A stretch of DNA of 64,000 nucleotides, taken from positions 57,706,119 to 57,770,118 of the forward strand of contig CM043952.1 of assembly GCA_014529385.2 (NCBI GenBank). The letters run 5' to 3'. Both the position numbers and the translations under genes were made by a program. Position 1 is the first letter of the stretch. Each line of letters begins with the position of its first letter. Below are positions 43,757 through 55,600 of this stretch, one piece after another. The notes beneath the pieces are model-generated. The model had not been told where the DNA came from. It did not search any database and saw only the letters and a list, made by a program, of their open reading frames with translations. This stretch comes from Adiantum capillus-veneris (taxonomy: Eukaryota; Streptophyta; Polypodiopsida; Polypodiales; Pteridaceae).

Positions 43757-44194
43757 AGTTAAAGGGGGAGGGCAATAACGACATCACTAATGCCCCCCTC
43801 CCCGGCATAAACAGGAGGCAGTCCCACTACAGAGAGAGACAGATCCCTAGGAGGGCCGCTAGGTGTACAAGGCAAAGACAAGGGCCCATCGTTTCAAAGC
43901 CGACCGAGCAAAGGTAAAGGCAAGGAGGGAGGCTGGGACGAAAAGGGAGCAAATGAGGAGAGAGAAATAGAGAGAGAGGATCCTGGTGGGAGATGGGTCA
44001 AAAAGAGGGCCAAATAAAGGTGGCCGAGGAAGAATCAAAGGAGTAGCACAAGGTTGGGCCTTCCAAAGGGTGACAAAATAAAATAAAGGAGGAAAAATAA
44101 GAAATACCAAAGGGGAATTAGCGATGTCGCTAATGCACCCCCCTCAAGGGAAAAAGGAAGAGAAAGAGAGCAGAGGCGGCTACCTCCCCGAGTT
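43757..44194. other. Duplicated motif and purine-rich stretch, no gene
   Basis: GACATCACTAATGCCCCCCTCC (43779) and GATGTCGCTAATGCACCCCCCTC (44122) are diverged copies. The DNA between is A/G-rich. AAAGGGGGAGGGCAA at 43759 looks like a polypurine tract, so 43775-44870 could be an unmated LTR. Confidence 0.35.
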
Positions 44195-44214
44195 AACCCA
44201 ATGTGGATGCAAGG

Positions 44215-44270
44215 TGGACCAATCAGAGCCCAGATGCCCAAATTGAAAGGGGCACCCCTATATAAACCAT
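44215..44270 (+). promoter_or_regulatory. CCAAT plus TATA promoter
   Basis: CCAATCA at 44219-44225 and TATATAAA at 44259-44266 are spaced as in a plant pol II promoter; a start near 44295 is expected. Downstream lies a GT-rich stretch with no convincing ORF. It could drive an LTR or an unknown transcript. Confidence 0.55.
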
Positions 44271-44645
44271 TTTTGAGCCATTTTTCTTTCTTTTTTCCAG
44301 AGTGATCTTCTTGCCAGGGCCTTGAGTCGGTGAGCTTACAGAGAGCCAAGATAGAGAGTGTGTGTGAGTTCCTGGGTTGGCTTTTTTGTGCAGAGGTGTG
44401 TGCCTGCAAAGCCCCAAGTGCATGTTTTCTTGCCCGACGACCATGTGGGTGCGCCGTTTGATGTAAATAAGTTGTAAAGAGTGTTTGAGCAGGGGTGAAG
44501 CCTCCTTTGTGTTTGCTCTCATGTCGTTTCCCCTTCCCCCCTTCTCTTTCTCCTGCTCTGGTGTTTCCCCTCACTGCCAGTAGTGTGGAAGTGTGTGCCC
44601 TTTGGACCGACGGTGTTTTGTGTGAGAGTGAGATTGAGCAGCTCT

Positions 44646-44668
44646 GTGTGTGTGTGTGTGTGTGTGTA
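44646..44668. repeat. (GT)n microsatellite
   Basis: An uninterrupted GT run of about 11 units after CAGCTCT. Confidence 0.95.
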
Positions 44669-44865
44669 AGGGTGGAGACAGACCATGGCAGTAGGTGTGT
44701 GTTCTGTGTGGATTTATGGAGTGTGTGAGCAGTGGAAATGGAGTAGGCGGAGGTCTGCTAGTGTAAATCTGTGTTTTAAAGGTGTTTTCCGAGAGGATAG
44801 GGGTGTTGTGTATACCCTAAGCTATAGAGAGGCCCTTGTGTTTGTATCGGGTGTGTTCCCCTCTC

Positions 44866-46145
44866 CAACGTCTATCCCAAACCCTTCATGGTAATAGACA
44901 TAGTAGCTAGACGCCATTCACACTTTAACCTTCAATAGTGATAGATTCTTTCAATAGAGCTAGCTTGGATAGGTGGTGGATCTTCAAACAAGCTTCAGCC
45001 AAAACCTCCATAATGCAATGGTTAATACGTTGGACAAGTGGTGGACCTCTGTCCCAAACCATCAATGGTTGTGAACATAGTAGCTGCTCTACTCCATTCA
45101 CACATTGACCATCAAACAATAGAGGTAGCTTCTTTCAATAGATCTAGCTTGGACAGGTGGTGGGCCTTCAAACCACCTTGGACTAAAACCTTCATTACAT
45201 AATGGTAAGTAGGTTGGACAAGTGGTGGGGCTCTGTCCCAAACCATCCATGGTAGTAATTATATTGTAGCTACACTCCATTTATAGATTGACCTTCAAAC
45301 CACATAGAGCTAAAACCTCCATAACACAATGGATAGTAAGTTGGACAAGTGGTGGACCTCTATCCCAAACCATCCATGGTAGTTAACATAGTAGCTACAC
45401 TCCATTCACAAATTGACCTTCAAAGAATAGAGATAGATTCTTTCAATAGAGCTAGCTAGATAGATTCTTGGCTAGAAAATTTATAACACCATGGATAGTA
45501 GGTTGGAAAAGTAGTGGACATCCTTCCTAGATCATCCACTGAAGTAAACATAATAGCTACACTGCATTCACACATTGACCTTCAAAAAATAGAGATACGA
45601 CTATTGTTAATAGAGCTAGCTTGGACAGGTGGTGGACCTTCAAACCACCTTGGGCTAAACCCACCATAACACAAGGGATAGTAGGTTTGACAAGTTGTGG
45701 ACCTATGCCCCAAACCATCCATGGTAATAGAGATAGTAGCTACACTCCATTCACACATTGACTTTGACACATTAGATATAGCTTAAACACCCGGTTCACC
45801 TTCAAACCACCCTGGGCTAAAACCTCCATAACACAATGGATAGTAGGTTGGACAAGTGGTGGACCTCTACCCCATACTATCCATGGTAATAAACATAGTA
45901 GCTACACTCCATTCACACGTTGACCTTCAAATAATAGAGATAGCTTCTTTCAATAGAGCTAGCTTGGATAGGCGGTGGACCTTAAAACAACCTTGGGCTA
46001 TAACCTCCATAACACAACGGATAGTAGGTTGGACAAGCGGTGGACCTCTACCCCAAACCATCCATGGTAGTAAACAAAGTAGCTACACTCCATTCACACA
46101 TTGACCTTGAAACAATAGAGATAGCTTCTTTCATTGGAGCTAGCT
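44866..46145 (-). repeat. Satellite array, inverted block
   Basis: The same monomer as 17924-30430 on the opposite strand (CCATCCATGGTAGT, CACTCCATTCACACATTGACC, GGTTGGACAAGTGGTGGACC). About seven copies. It stops within a monomer (TTGGAGCTAGCT) where the LTR at 46146 starts. Confidence 0.92.
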
Positions 46146-47059
46146 TGTTAGCGGGTCACCACGACGGACGTCTGCAGCATAGCTTTCTGGCACTAACATA
46201 ATGTCAATACTTAGGGAAAGTGACTCGGATGGGGCACGGCGACTCTATGAGATCGTCAATCCCACGAAGTGAACCTTAACAAAAAAACACAACAACTCTA
46301 CAAGCAAACCAACACTCAATGATCAAGAAAATCTGCCTATGTCCTTTCTCAGAGTTCTAGGTCATCACGCCATTTTGGCACTCGAATGGACTCGAAATGC
46401 AACGAAACTTTAGGAGGAGTTCTAGGACACATTGGGACACTATTCTAGCAAGTCTGGTTGCAATCAGACAAGGTACCAAAATCACGATCCATCATGAAAA
46501 AGTTCATAAAAATTTCAACAGAACTATCCAGAAAGGTCACCCTATGTTCTAGGAACACTCTCCTATGGTCAAAACGGCTATAAACAAGGATTTAAGCACT
46601 CAAATCTACAATTATAGCTCACAGGCTGTAGTCACAAACCACAACAAAACTGACAATGCTTACACTTGAATTAAAGAGCAAAGAGAGAGGAACACAATGC
46701 AAGTTTCTGATTCGAAAACGGATTACCAAATCATTAGCTGCGATGATTACAAGTTCGGAGCAGCTCGTAGCTTGAGCGTACCTTTTTTTAGCTCCCTTCT
46801 TCTTCTAAAGATAAGCCTCCTTTCAAATTAAAGTTATTGACCTTTATACCTAGGGCTTTGTAAATGGCCAGTGGCCGGTTTACATGGACCTTTACAAATA
46901 TCATTAAAGCATTACAACTCAGGGAATTGATCCATTAGTTTGGAATCAGGATTTACACAGAGTATCACTAAACTAGCTGGGACATAATAATAGACTACAA
47001 ATGTGGTGTCCGGCTAAGTGTCTGACCAGTTGGGCGCCCGTTTGATTTATCCTCAAACA
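46146..47059 (-). repeat. 3' LTR of a minus-strand LTR element (914 bp)
   Basis: Minus strand starts TGTTTGAGGATAAATC and ends GACCCGCTAACA. A TATA-like box lies in CCCTAGGTATAAAGG (plus about 46839-46853). Layout resembles the 41621 LTR but sequence differs, so it is a related subfamily. The polypurine tract adjoins at 47060. Confidence 0.82.
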
Positions 47060-47071
47060 TTCCCCCCTTCC
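47060..47071 (-). other. Polypurine tract
   Basis: GGAAGGGGGGAA on the minus strand, adjoining the 3' LTR. Confidence 0.8.
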
Positions 47072-48288
47072 TAATTTGTGTCGTTCCTTGACACGACCTT
47101 GTGCAGACTTGTCATAGGGTTGTCTTCAGCTTTGTCTTCAAGGTTGGTCTTCAGCTTGGGAAGTGCTTTGTCGTTGATGACACTCCCCCCTTCCTTGAGT
47201 GATTCATATCTTTCGTGTTGTCGATAAGTGATTTGAGCGTGATTGTTGAGTCAACTTTTGTTATTGTTGCGCATTCTCCTATTTGTTGCCAGTCTTGGCC
47301 GCCCGGAAGATGGATGTTGATGTGTCTGAGCTTATAGAACTGAACCTCTTTGGGGCGTGGACTTTATGATGGATTTTCTTTCAAGGCCACTACAATTTGA
47401 GTTGTCTGCAATAGGTCACCAATGTTGAAGCACTGTGTGAGATACTTTTGATTGTTTTGGATAGCTCGCTTGCTAAATTTCTCATTGCTTGTCGTTGTAG
47501 GCCATTCTTTGACTTGCCATTTTTTTATGGAGCTTTGTTGTCGCCCTTTTAGATACAAGATTCTCTTGATAAGCATATAGAGACCTGCTATGTTTGCTCC
47601 AATTTGTTATCAATTGATTTGGGAAGTCATTTCCTTATTGTTGATGTAGAAGGAATATATACAAGAAGTTGATGAGTGATGAGGGTTTCTAGATTAGGGT
47701 CTTAAAACCTGGATGACCAAAGGGAAAAAACCCGGTGGAAAAAAAGTGCCTTTGGTATACGCTCTTATTGGAGTTGAGCATTTGGACTTGAAGTACCTGT
47801 CATGCAAGGTGAGTGCTTGGGAGAAACAAAGGAAGAGTGCCTAATGCAAGTGCCACTTATGGGACACTCTATATGCATATATGAATCTATTGAAAAAAAT
47901 CATGTAGTGTAAGAGATGGAGTTGATGGGTGCTTCAAGGAATAAATGTAGCACATGTGACATCAAAGGATGTCGCAATAGCTTCCATGTTTCCAAGAAGG
48001 GTTTTTGATGCAGAAGCTTCTCCACTCATACCTCACTGTGTTGAATGCGTGAGTGTCTTTTGGACCTCCTCCTTCACTTACCACTATACTACAATGACTT
48101 TGACTCTTATACTCACCTATACCAGCATGAGCGACACAACATAATTATGCCCAACTCTTTCAGCTTGAGCAGTACCTAGAATAGCTAAGACGCTTAGACC
48201 ACAGAGAATATTACATGAAGCTTTGGGACTAACGCCTCGCTCATTTAGTGGCTTAGCTTTCCGACTCTGTCTTTTATGCCATGTATTT
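47072..48288 (-). other. Non-coding region before the polypurine tract
   Basis: Counterpart of 40632-41610. It holds the conserved hairpin CCAAAGG to CCTTTGG with T-runs (plus 47716-47758), and the words GCTCATGCTGG (48118-48128) and GAGTGTCCCAT. A 70-codon open stretch at 47364-47576 is weak. Confidence 0.6.
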
Positions 48289-49551
48289 TTAATGGCGACT
48301 TGGACTTACCTGTTCAAGGCCAGAAACCCAATTCCATAAGTTTTGGAAAATTAGGCCTCTTCCATTGTGTTGGTGTTTGGATGCCACCATTTTGTCGAGT
48401 AGGTTGGCATATTTTGGCCCCTCTTGACTTGCTTGTCGTATGTTCACACTGCTTTGAAGTCCTTCAGCTTTGATAGCGCTTGATGTAGCCTTTGCGTTAT
48501 CTTGCATGAGAAGCGATTGTCGAGATGTGTGGGTTTTCTGTGATTGAGTTGCTACTGGAAAATGGAACCCATCTTGTTTTTGGTCCTTGTGTGACCGTCT
48601 TTGGCATTTGCTCCTTTTTCTCAATGACTTGATGGCCACTAGGCCTCGGTATCCAGATTTGATGATTTCCCTTGTAGAAGCGTTGATTTTGAAGTTGATG
48701 ACGAGGTATCCATCTAGAGATTGCAGCAGCCTTGGTTGCAATTGGCTTTTGTCGGATGTTGGTTGTCTTTGCTTGCTTTGGGGTAGAAGCTTGTGCTGCA
48801 TGATTTTTCTTGGTTGTTCCAGACTGAGCTACAATTTTTGGTAACCATATTGGAGTGTTACCTTCATAAAATCCTTGTGCTTCAAGTAGCTTAGATGGAA
48901 TCATCCGTTGATTCTCCTGTTTGTGTTGGGTAGCTTCCTTGAAGTCTGACTTTGGTACCCAAACTTGTCGCGTTCCTTGTTGCTTTGATTTTTGCTTTTG
49001 CCTTTTGTGGTAGTTCTTTCTCCTGATTGAGTTGTTTGTCTTGCGTTTATAGCGCATCTTGTTCTTTGTAGAACTCTTTGGTTGAGGCGAGTAGATCCAG
49101 GCTGTTACTTTAGGCTTTTTGACCCAAATATTAACGTTTCCTTGGAAGTAGCCCTGAGCAGTGATTGACTAATTTGATGCTACCCACTCTATCACCTTTT
49201 GTTGTTGTGGTTGAACCCATGTTTCGATAATTCATGTATCCAAACTGGGTCTTTGACTTTGATGTGCTCTTTGGATACCAACACTTGGATGACATTCTTT
49301 GGCTTCATTTGGATGCTTTTTTGTGATGGAAACTTTGGTTGGTAGACTTTTTGCTTCGGTTTCCATTGCATAGTTGATGGTTTGGCTCTTGATGTGGAGG
49401 CTTCGTAGGAAATTTGATGGAAGCTCGTTGAAGGTAAAGTCGTCTTGCAAGGTTGATATGCTTCAGTGTTTACCTTTGCTTTACCTTTTTCTGTGATGGT
49501 TGGTGATTTCTTCTCCGCATGGATTTGAGAAGCTTCATGGAGTCTTACCAT
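48289..49551 (-). pseudogene. Lys-rich and Trp-Pro repeat region
   Basis: Overlapping open stretches on the minus strand encode a basic protein with a recurring unit of roughly 50-60 residues: GNTPIWLPK and GNHQIWIPR, each after QGFYE or QRFYK, and between them RQVWVPK and TRWVPF. The N-terminal part (49551-49192) is Ser/Lys-rich and holds IKVKDPVWIHE. I recognise no known domain; the basic, aromatic, Pro-anchored repeat suggests nucleic-acid or particle binding, which is only inference. It occupies the place where pol would be. A second copy is at 39841-40631. Fossil. Confidence 0.5.
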
Positions 49552-49560
49552 TGTTGTTCT

Positions 49561-49565
49561 TGAAG
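49561..49565. other. Target-site duplication TGAAG, left copy
   Basis: TGAAG directly before the giant LTR; the right copy is 63610-63614. Confidence 0.9.
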
Positions 49566-50429
49566 TGTAAGGTTTCCACTTTCTGAAACCTTAAAGATTG
49601 TATAAAGCTTAATCAAACTGATATGATTATTGAAAAAGCAATGTAGAACTGTCCAACCGTGGCAAATATTGGTATTTTTGGAATCTTAAGCACAACAAAT
49701 CCCGGGTTAGAAATTTTCAGAACAAAATTCTGATAAAATCTGGAAAAGTTACAGGCTGTGAAAGATTACACTAGGAATTTAATTAGTTAAGTAAAATTGG
49801 ATGGTTTCAGTAATTATTATCAATGAAGACTTTCTTATCTTAAGGTTCTAGAAATTACTGATATTTTCAATTTTCATCATTAAAAATCAGAGAAATTAGT
49901 AAAAATTGATTCTGTGTATTTGGGGGGCTGTGTGGGATAATGACGAACTCTCCAAGACTAGATTTAGCAGCAGGGGGCGTTTTTTGACCAGTAGGGCTGC
50001 TTGGGATGCAAGTTATTACCATTTTCTAGCCCGTGAGTGCCCAGAAACCACTCGGAGCCTTCACACTCTCTCTCATCTAGAGAGATCGCTACGCAGAAAT
50101 CACTAGAGATTAAGCTCTAGTTGATTAAATTAAACGGTAATTAGCCTAATCCTTCTTAATTAGCAAGGCTAGATTAACATATTTTATTAATAAATTATAG
50201 ATTAGACCTATGTATACTAAAAAATACTATCTTAATTAAATATTCTCTGCTGATTGTTGTAATTAAACTTAGGGATATTAAGATAATTAATTATTATATC
50301 ATATTAGGATTGAAATTATCTATATTAACCATAAATTAATGGGAATTATGTTAATTAAGTTTAGATTATAACGATATAATTATCATAGCTACATTGGACT
50401 ATCATTAAGCTGAGAAAATTATCTTCTGA

Positions 50430-51600
50430 TTTTTTGAGTAATTCTCCTAATTATTTTAGCATAATTACTTTATTTTTATGACAAAAAAAGAGGGAAATTA
50501 GAAAATTCATTCAAAATGCTTTGAACTATTTATCCAGAGGTTAACTACATGTTGAGAAACCTGTGATAGTTATCTTAACCTCAGATAATTATTTTATCTA
50601 ATTATTTTAGCAGAATTACTCTATTTTTGGGACAAATTAAAAGGGGAAAATTAGCTAATTGATGAAAAATGCTTTGAGCTATTTATTAAAGGTTAATTAC
50701 ATGTTAGAAAATCCATGATAATTATACTAACCTCAAATAATTAATTTACCCAATTATTTTAGCAGAATTACTCTATTTTTATGACAAATTAAAAGGGGGA
50801 AATTAGCAAATTGATTCAAAATGCTTTGAGCTATTTGTTAAAAGTTCATTACATGTTAGGAAATTTGTGATAATTATGGTAACATCAGATAATTAATTTA
50901 CCTAATTATTTTAGAGATTTACACTATTTTTAGGACAAATTAAAAGGGGAAAATTAGCAAATTGATTGAAAATGCTATGAGCTATTTATCAGAAGTTACT
51001 TACATGTTAAAAACCCAATGATAATTATTTTAATCTCAAATAATTAATTTATCTAATTATTTTAAAAGAATTACTCTAGTTTTAGGACAAATTAAAAAGG
51101 GAAAATTTACAAATTGATTCAAAATGCTTTGAGCTATTTATCAGAGATTAAATACATGTTAAATGACTCGTAATAATTATTTTAATCTCAGATAATTATG
51201 AGAGATTAAATACATGTTAGAGAACTCATGATAATTATTTTAATCTCAGATAATTAATTTATCTAACTATTTTAGAAGGATTGCTTTGTTTTTAGGACAA
51301 ATTAAAAGGAGAAAATTAGCAAGTTGATTCAAAATTCTTTGAGTTATTTATTAGAGGTTAAGTACATGTTAGGAAATCTGTGATAATTATGTTCACCTTA
51401 GATAATTAGTTTACCTAATTATCTTAGCAGAATTACATTATTTTTAGGGAAAATTAAAAGGGAGAAATTAACAAATTGATCAAAAATGCTATGAGCTATT
51501 TATCAAAGGTTAACTACATGTTAGGCCACCCGTGATAATTATGTTAACCTCAGATAATTTATTCACCTAATTATATTAGATGAATTACATTGTTTTAGAT
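50430..51600 (+). repeat. 152-bp tandem array in the 5' LTR, about 7 units
   Basis: Units marked by ATTCAAAATGCTTTGAGCT near 50512, 50664, 50814, 50967 and 51118, then further copies. Each holds GATAATTATGTTAACCTCAG and TAATTATTTTAGCAGAATTAC. AT-rich, non-coding. Confidence 0.9.
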
Positions 51601-52090
51601 AATTATCCTAGTAGAAAACCACTATTATTGATGGTAAATTAAAGGGAGAAATTAGTAAATCATTTTCTATGATTACATTCTATTTATCAGAGCTATTAAA
51701 GGATAAAGAGGTTGTGATAATTATGTCAAGGTTAGAAACATAGTATAGATATTTATCTAGGTCAAATAATACTAATTCTAGCTAAAAACTAAAGAGGGAA
51801 ATTATAAAATCATGCTGTATGATTACATGTTATTTATCAGAGCTAGATTACATGATGAAAAGGCCGTGATAATTATGTCAAGGTTTAAAACTTAGTATAG
51901 ATATTTATCTAAGTCAAAATATACTAATTTTGATTCAAATTTCGAGAGGAAAATTAGTAAATCATGTTATATGATTACATTCTATTTATCACAATTAGCT
52001 TACATAATAAAGAGGTCGTGATAATTATGTCAAGGTTAGAAAAGTAGTATAAATATTTATTTAAGTCAAATTATCCTAATTTATGCTGAA
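51600..52090 (+). repeat. Second-tier tandem repeats in the 5' LTR, three units
   Basis: Related to the 152-bp array but distinct: TATGATTACATxCTATTTATC and GATAATTATGTCAAGGTTAG recur about every 150 bp. The same three units are at 61040-61510. Confidence 0.8.
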
Positions 52091-52538
52091 AATTAAATAT
52101 TAAAATTATATAATTAAATTGTAATAATAAGATAATTACCAGAGGTAAAAACTATCCTTATCTACTTGTGGTAATTATACCATAGTTAATTAGTGAGGTT
52201 AGGAAATTACAATTGACCAAAACTCCTATTTTTAGCAAGTGATTAATTAAAATAAATAGACTTTGTGGTCAAAAGTTTTTAGGAAAATTATAGTAAGTGT
52301 AAACTTATGATATCAAGTTGAGGAAAGTAAATCTTTAACTTAAAATAAATAGAATAAATATTAAGTCCAAAATAAGTAGATTCCAGGCTTAAAAGTTGAT
52401 GAAAAATTTAAGAAAACGATATAGACAATTATAAGAAAATTAGGAGATCTTAGAAAACCCTTACAAAAGTGGTGGAAAAATCTATAATGCCTATATAGAC
52501 AAATAAGAAATTATTAGGTCAAGAATTTACCCATTAAG

Positions 52539-52968
52539 ACTATAAATTTAACCTTGAATAGGTTACGGTTGAATACAAAGGTTAAGTTTAGATTTCAAAT
52601 AATTTACCTAATGATTAGACGTCCTTTTTATAAGGATAATAAGTTATGGTACGTAAAAGGACCCGAGAAAATCCTACATCTAATGATGAGGACATAGCTT
52701 CAAAGTAAACTAGAGCGTCGCACGATGACGAAGCCGGGCCTAGTAGTAAGCCTACAACTATAAATTTAACCTTGAATGGGTTACGGTTGAATACAAAGGT
52801 TAAGTCTAGATTTCAAATAATTTACCTAATGATTAGACGTCCTTTTTATAAGGATAATAAGTTATGGTACCTAAAAGGACCCGAGCAAATCTTACATCTG
52901 ATGATGAGGACATAGCTTCAAAGCAAACTAGAGCGTCGCATGACGACGAAGCCGGGCCTAGTAGTAAG
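52539..52968 (+). repeat. 215-bp tandem duplication in the 5' LTR
   Basis: ACTATAAATTTAACCTTGAA at 52539 and 52754 start two copies, both including the start of the small ORF (52644 and 52864). The 3' LTR has only one copy, so the duplication postdates or was not copied into that LTR. Confidence 0.88.
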
Positions 52969-53049
52969 TCTACAGAGGAGAGTCTTCAGGCGCCAGCACA
53001 ACAGCAGATGGCCGATCAGTCTCAAGTGGATTTCCCATTATTCAATTAA
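52864..53049 (+). CDS. 61-codon ORF inside the 5' giant LTR
   Basis: MVPKRTRANLTSDDEDIASK, then acidic Ser/Gly-rich and Gln-rich stretches, ending QVDFPLFN and stop. The 3' LTR has the same ORF, same length and ends. The basic start KRTRA could act as a nuclear signal; the rest looks disordered. It resembles the first residues of some gypsy gag proteins, so it may be an upstream ORF or a leader exon. No domain. Confidence 0.5.
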   Translation: MVPKRTRANLTSDDEDIASKQTRASHDDEAGPSSKSTEESLQAPAQQQMADQSQVDFPLFN

Positions 53050-54157
53050 GTCTTTAAATAGTTTATGTTCTTTTATAATTTAACATTGCATACGTAAGGA
53101 GTGAGTAAGAATCAGAAAAGGAATAATTGGTCAAAACGTAACTTCCAAGAAACCAACGTGCAATTGTTTATAAAGTAGGAAAGAATTGTTTGGGTTAAAA
53201 CTGGTTGAATTAGGAAAGATATAATTGATCATCCTTAAGACAGCTTGTCTCAAGACACCTCCGACTCCTTGGTATAAATTGATGATAATGATGGCTTTCT
53301 AGCCATGGATAATTCGGTTACCCCCATGAACAATGAGTTTCTACTCCATGTCATGTCTTGATGTTTCTACGTAGGTTAAGATACCATTTTTTATCCTAGG
53401 GGAGCCACCCGGTTGTATGTGCAACTGGTTTTGGTGTATGGGCACCCGGAACCTTGGGTGGGGGTTTATCCACTCCGGATTATGAATAAGGAATGGGTGC
53501 CGTTTTTTTCACCCTTAGGTGGTCTTGAGACAAGAAGAGTACTGGTCATGGTTATTATGGACAATGTTTTGATTGAGACAGTACCCTGTCTTAAGTTTAA
53601 AGATGTCTGCTTGCTAAAAGAATGTTTTCAAGGGCTGTTTTAATAAAATTCTATCATGAAGGATAAAAAGAATAATTATTTTAATTGTGATAAGAACGTG
53701 GTAGTAATTAAATAACAAAAGAATCATGTGTGAGTGCAAGGTGGTAAGTGGGGATTGACTAAGGTTGTCAATCATGGACGGATGGACTTTATTAGTCAGG
53801 TAATTATCCATCCCTGCGCTCTAAAACGTTTAAAAAACTTATTCACTTGGAAGAGAAGTCCACCAGCGGCTGTTTCCTCACATCTGTTAGGGGGAAAAAA
53901 TCGTTGGTTGAGGATACCTTAGCCCAATTGTGGCAGTATAGAGCCGAAATAGTTTTTTGGACTTTTAATAGGTTGTCCCGTTTCCACTGCGAGACAGGAC
54001 TAGGTCTTCTTCTAAGGCTATAGACCCAAGCCATTGTCAATGGTAAAGGTCTATTCCTTGGATTTTTCTTGTTTGAGACTCTGATTTTTATCAGACCTAG
54101 AGACCTGTCAAGGATCCCATCCTGATCTTGGTATTGGCGGGTTGGGGATCTTACAAG

Positions 54158-54169
54158 TGGTATCAGAGC
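54158..54169 (+). other. Primer binding site, initiator tRNA-Met type (chromovirus-like element)
   Basis: TGGTATCAGAGC two bases after the 5' LTR end at 54155. Confidence 0.92.
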
Positions 54170-55400
54170 GTGTGTGAATTAAAGTCTTGGACCTATGAAA
54201 AAGTTAAGGTGTTAGGTTGAAATAAGTGATCTTGATGAATTCGAGTAAAGACATATTTGATTAAAAAGAGGGAGAGAAAGAAAGAAAGAGAATTATCCCC
54301 CATTTTTGTAGGAAGATTTCCATCAGGCCTTATTGCAAATCCTTGGATTTCAATGTAAGGTTTATGAGAGCTTGCCTATCTTGACACTATTCAATGCGAA
54401 AAAGCGTGATGAAGTGGCTAGATAAGAGATTTTCTTCTATCACTTGGAGGATTAGCTGGTCAGGATCTGGTGGAATTTTCTTCATTAATGCGGGAGAGTT
54501 AGAAGGTTTAGAACTAAATATGAAGGGACTCAACTGAGCCGAAGACCTTCAAGTGATTGAAGTATACTTTTTCATTGGAACAGAGAATCCATAGGAAACC
54601 CTTGTAATAGGTGATGTCCAAGTATCACAAAATCAGTGGGTGTTTGATCAGGTATCTAAAGTAATATACCCAGGTAGAATTAGGCCCATAGGTGTAGGCC
54701 CTAGTTTTAATGGACCAAAAGATGCTGTATATTTTGATCCTATATCTGATCCACCCAAAGTCTGCAAGATTCTAGTATAAAATTATCGTCACCCTTGTAC
54801 ATAGTAGGACCTTCATGGATGGTATTAACTCTTGTACATCTTATGGTTCTCACGGGTATGCTATAATCAGTTTTGTTTATGGCTTGGTGATTGTCTTCAT
54901 CCTGTGTGCAAAAGTTTTGAGTATGAGATAGGCTAAAAGAATAAGTAAGAGAGACTTCATCTGGTACTAAATTCCACTAATTCAAATTCAGAGAATACTC
55001 GTGTAAATAGCCTTTACAGTGTTGCTCAAGAGATAAAATTACTACTAAAGCAAGTTCAAATCTGTACTTTTAAAGGAGAGGGACCCAATTTAGAGCGAGA
55101 TGTCGAAGCATGGTTAGATGCTATGGACGACTATTTTTAAAACTGCAGGAACTGCTTAGGAAAACCAAACAATGTTAGGTATGTTCCGTCTCACGGCAGA
55201 GATGCCAAACTTTGGTGGAAGCAACACTGCAGAGATAATCCCACGAGTAGTCCATCCTGGGAGAATCAACCTTAATAAACGAGGAAGATGAAAGAGCCAC
55301 TTGCTTGGCTACAGTTAGTAATCCTAGAGCTCAACAACAATAGGCAGTTTTGTAAACCACTAAAAATCAATAATGAAAAACTTTTGAGTTACTTATATAT
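54170..55400 (+). pseudogene. Internal 5' part with gag remnant
   Basis: Mostly without clear coding sense to 55060. Then a gag-like stretch is visible: FKGEGPNLERDVEAWLDAMD (55069-55128), followed by a Leu-Trp-Trp motif (AKLWWKQHC near 55206) as in plant chromovirus gag. Fossil. Confidence 0.55.
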
Positions 55401-55567
55401 TGTGGAATACAATACAAGACACTAAGAGAGATCTCAAATCCCCTGCCTTTACTACAGGTTCTCTTCCCTTTATAATCAGACTGGGTTTCCCTCAAGAGAC
55501 CTTGCCCCACGGGCTTACATCAAGAAGACTCACTCGCCAAGAATACCCCTGGACCCACTACTCCACA
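55401..55567 (-). repeat. 3' LTR of the small gypsy element
   Basis: 167 bp with perfect TGTGG/CCACA ends; CTTTATAATC may be a TATA box. Confidence 0.88.
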
Positions 55568-55600
55568 CCTCCCCCCCCATGAAACAGGATGATCTCTATA

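Larger units (their letters stand above)
49566..54155 (+). repeat. 5' giant LTR (4590 bp)
   Basis: Order of parts: conserved start with an inverted pair GGTTTCC and GAAACC; a 152-bp tandem array (about 50430-51600); a second-tier array (51600-52090); a 215-bp duplication; a 61-codon ORF; a conserved right part ending GGATCTTACA. Compared with the 3' LTR the array is about half as long. Confidence 0.92.

Noticed and set aside
44495-44728. 77-codon ORF after the CCAAT/TATA promoter
   Set aside because: Cys/Val run comes from the GT microsatellite; no domain and poor protein-like composition.
45002-45060. tRNA-like A-box and B-box words in the inverted satellite
   Set aside because: TAACACAATGG and GGTTGGACAAG are only loosely similar and far too close together for a tRNA promoter; no cloverleaf.
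50430-51600. Possible CRISPR-like array
   Set aside because: Units of 152 bp are near-identical throughout with no unique spacers, and lie in an LTR of a plant retroelement.
53413-53643. 76-codon ORF in the right part of the 5' giant LTR
   Set aside because: Not maintained over the same length in the 3' LTR copy (around 62.9-63.1 kb); unlike the 61-codon ORF it looks like chance.
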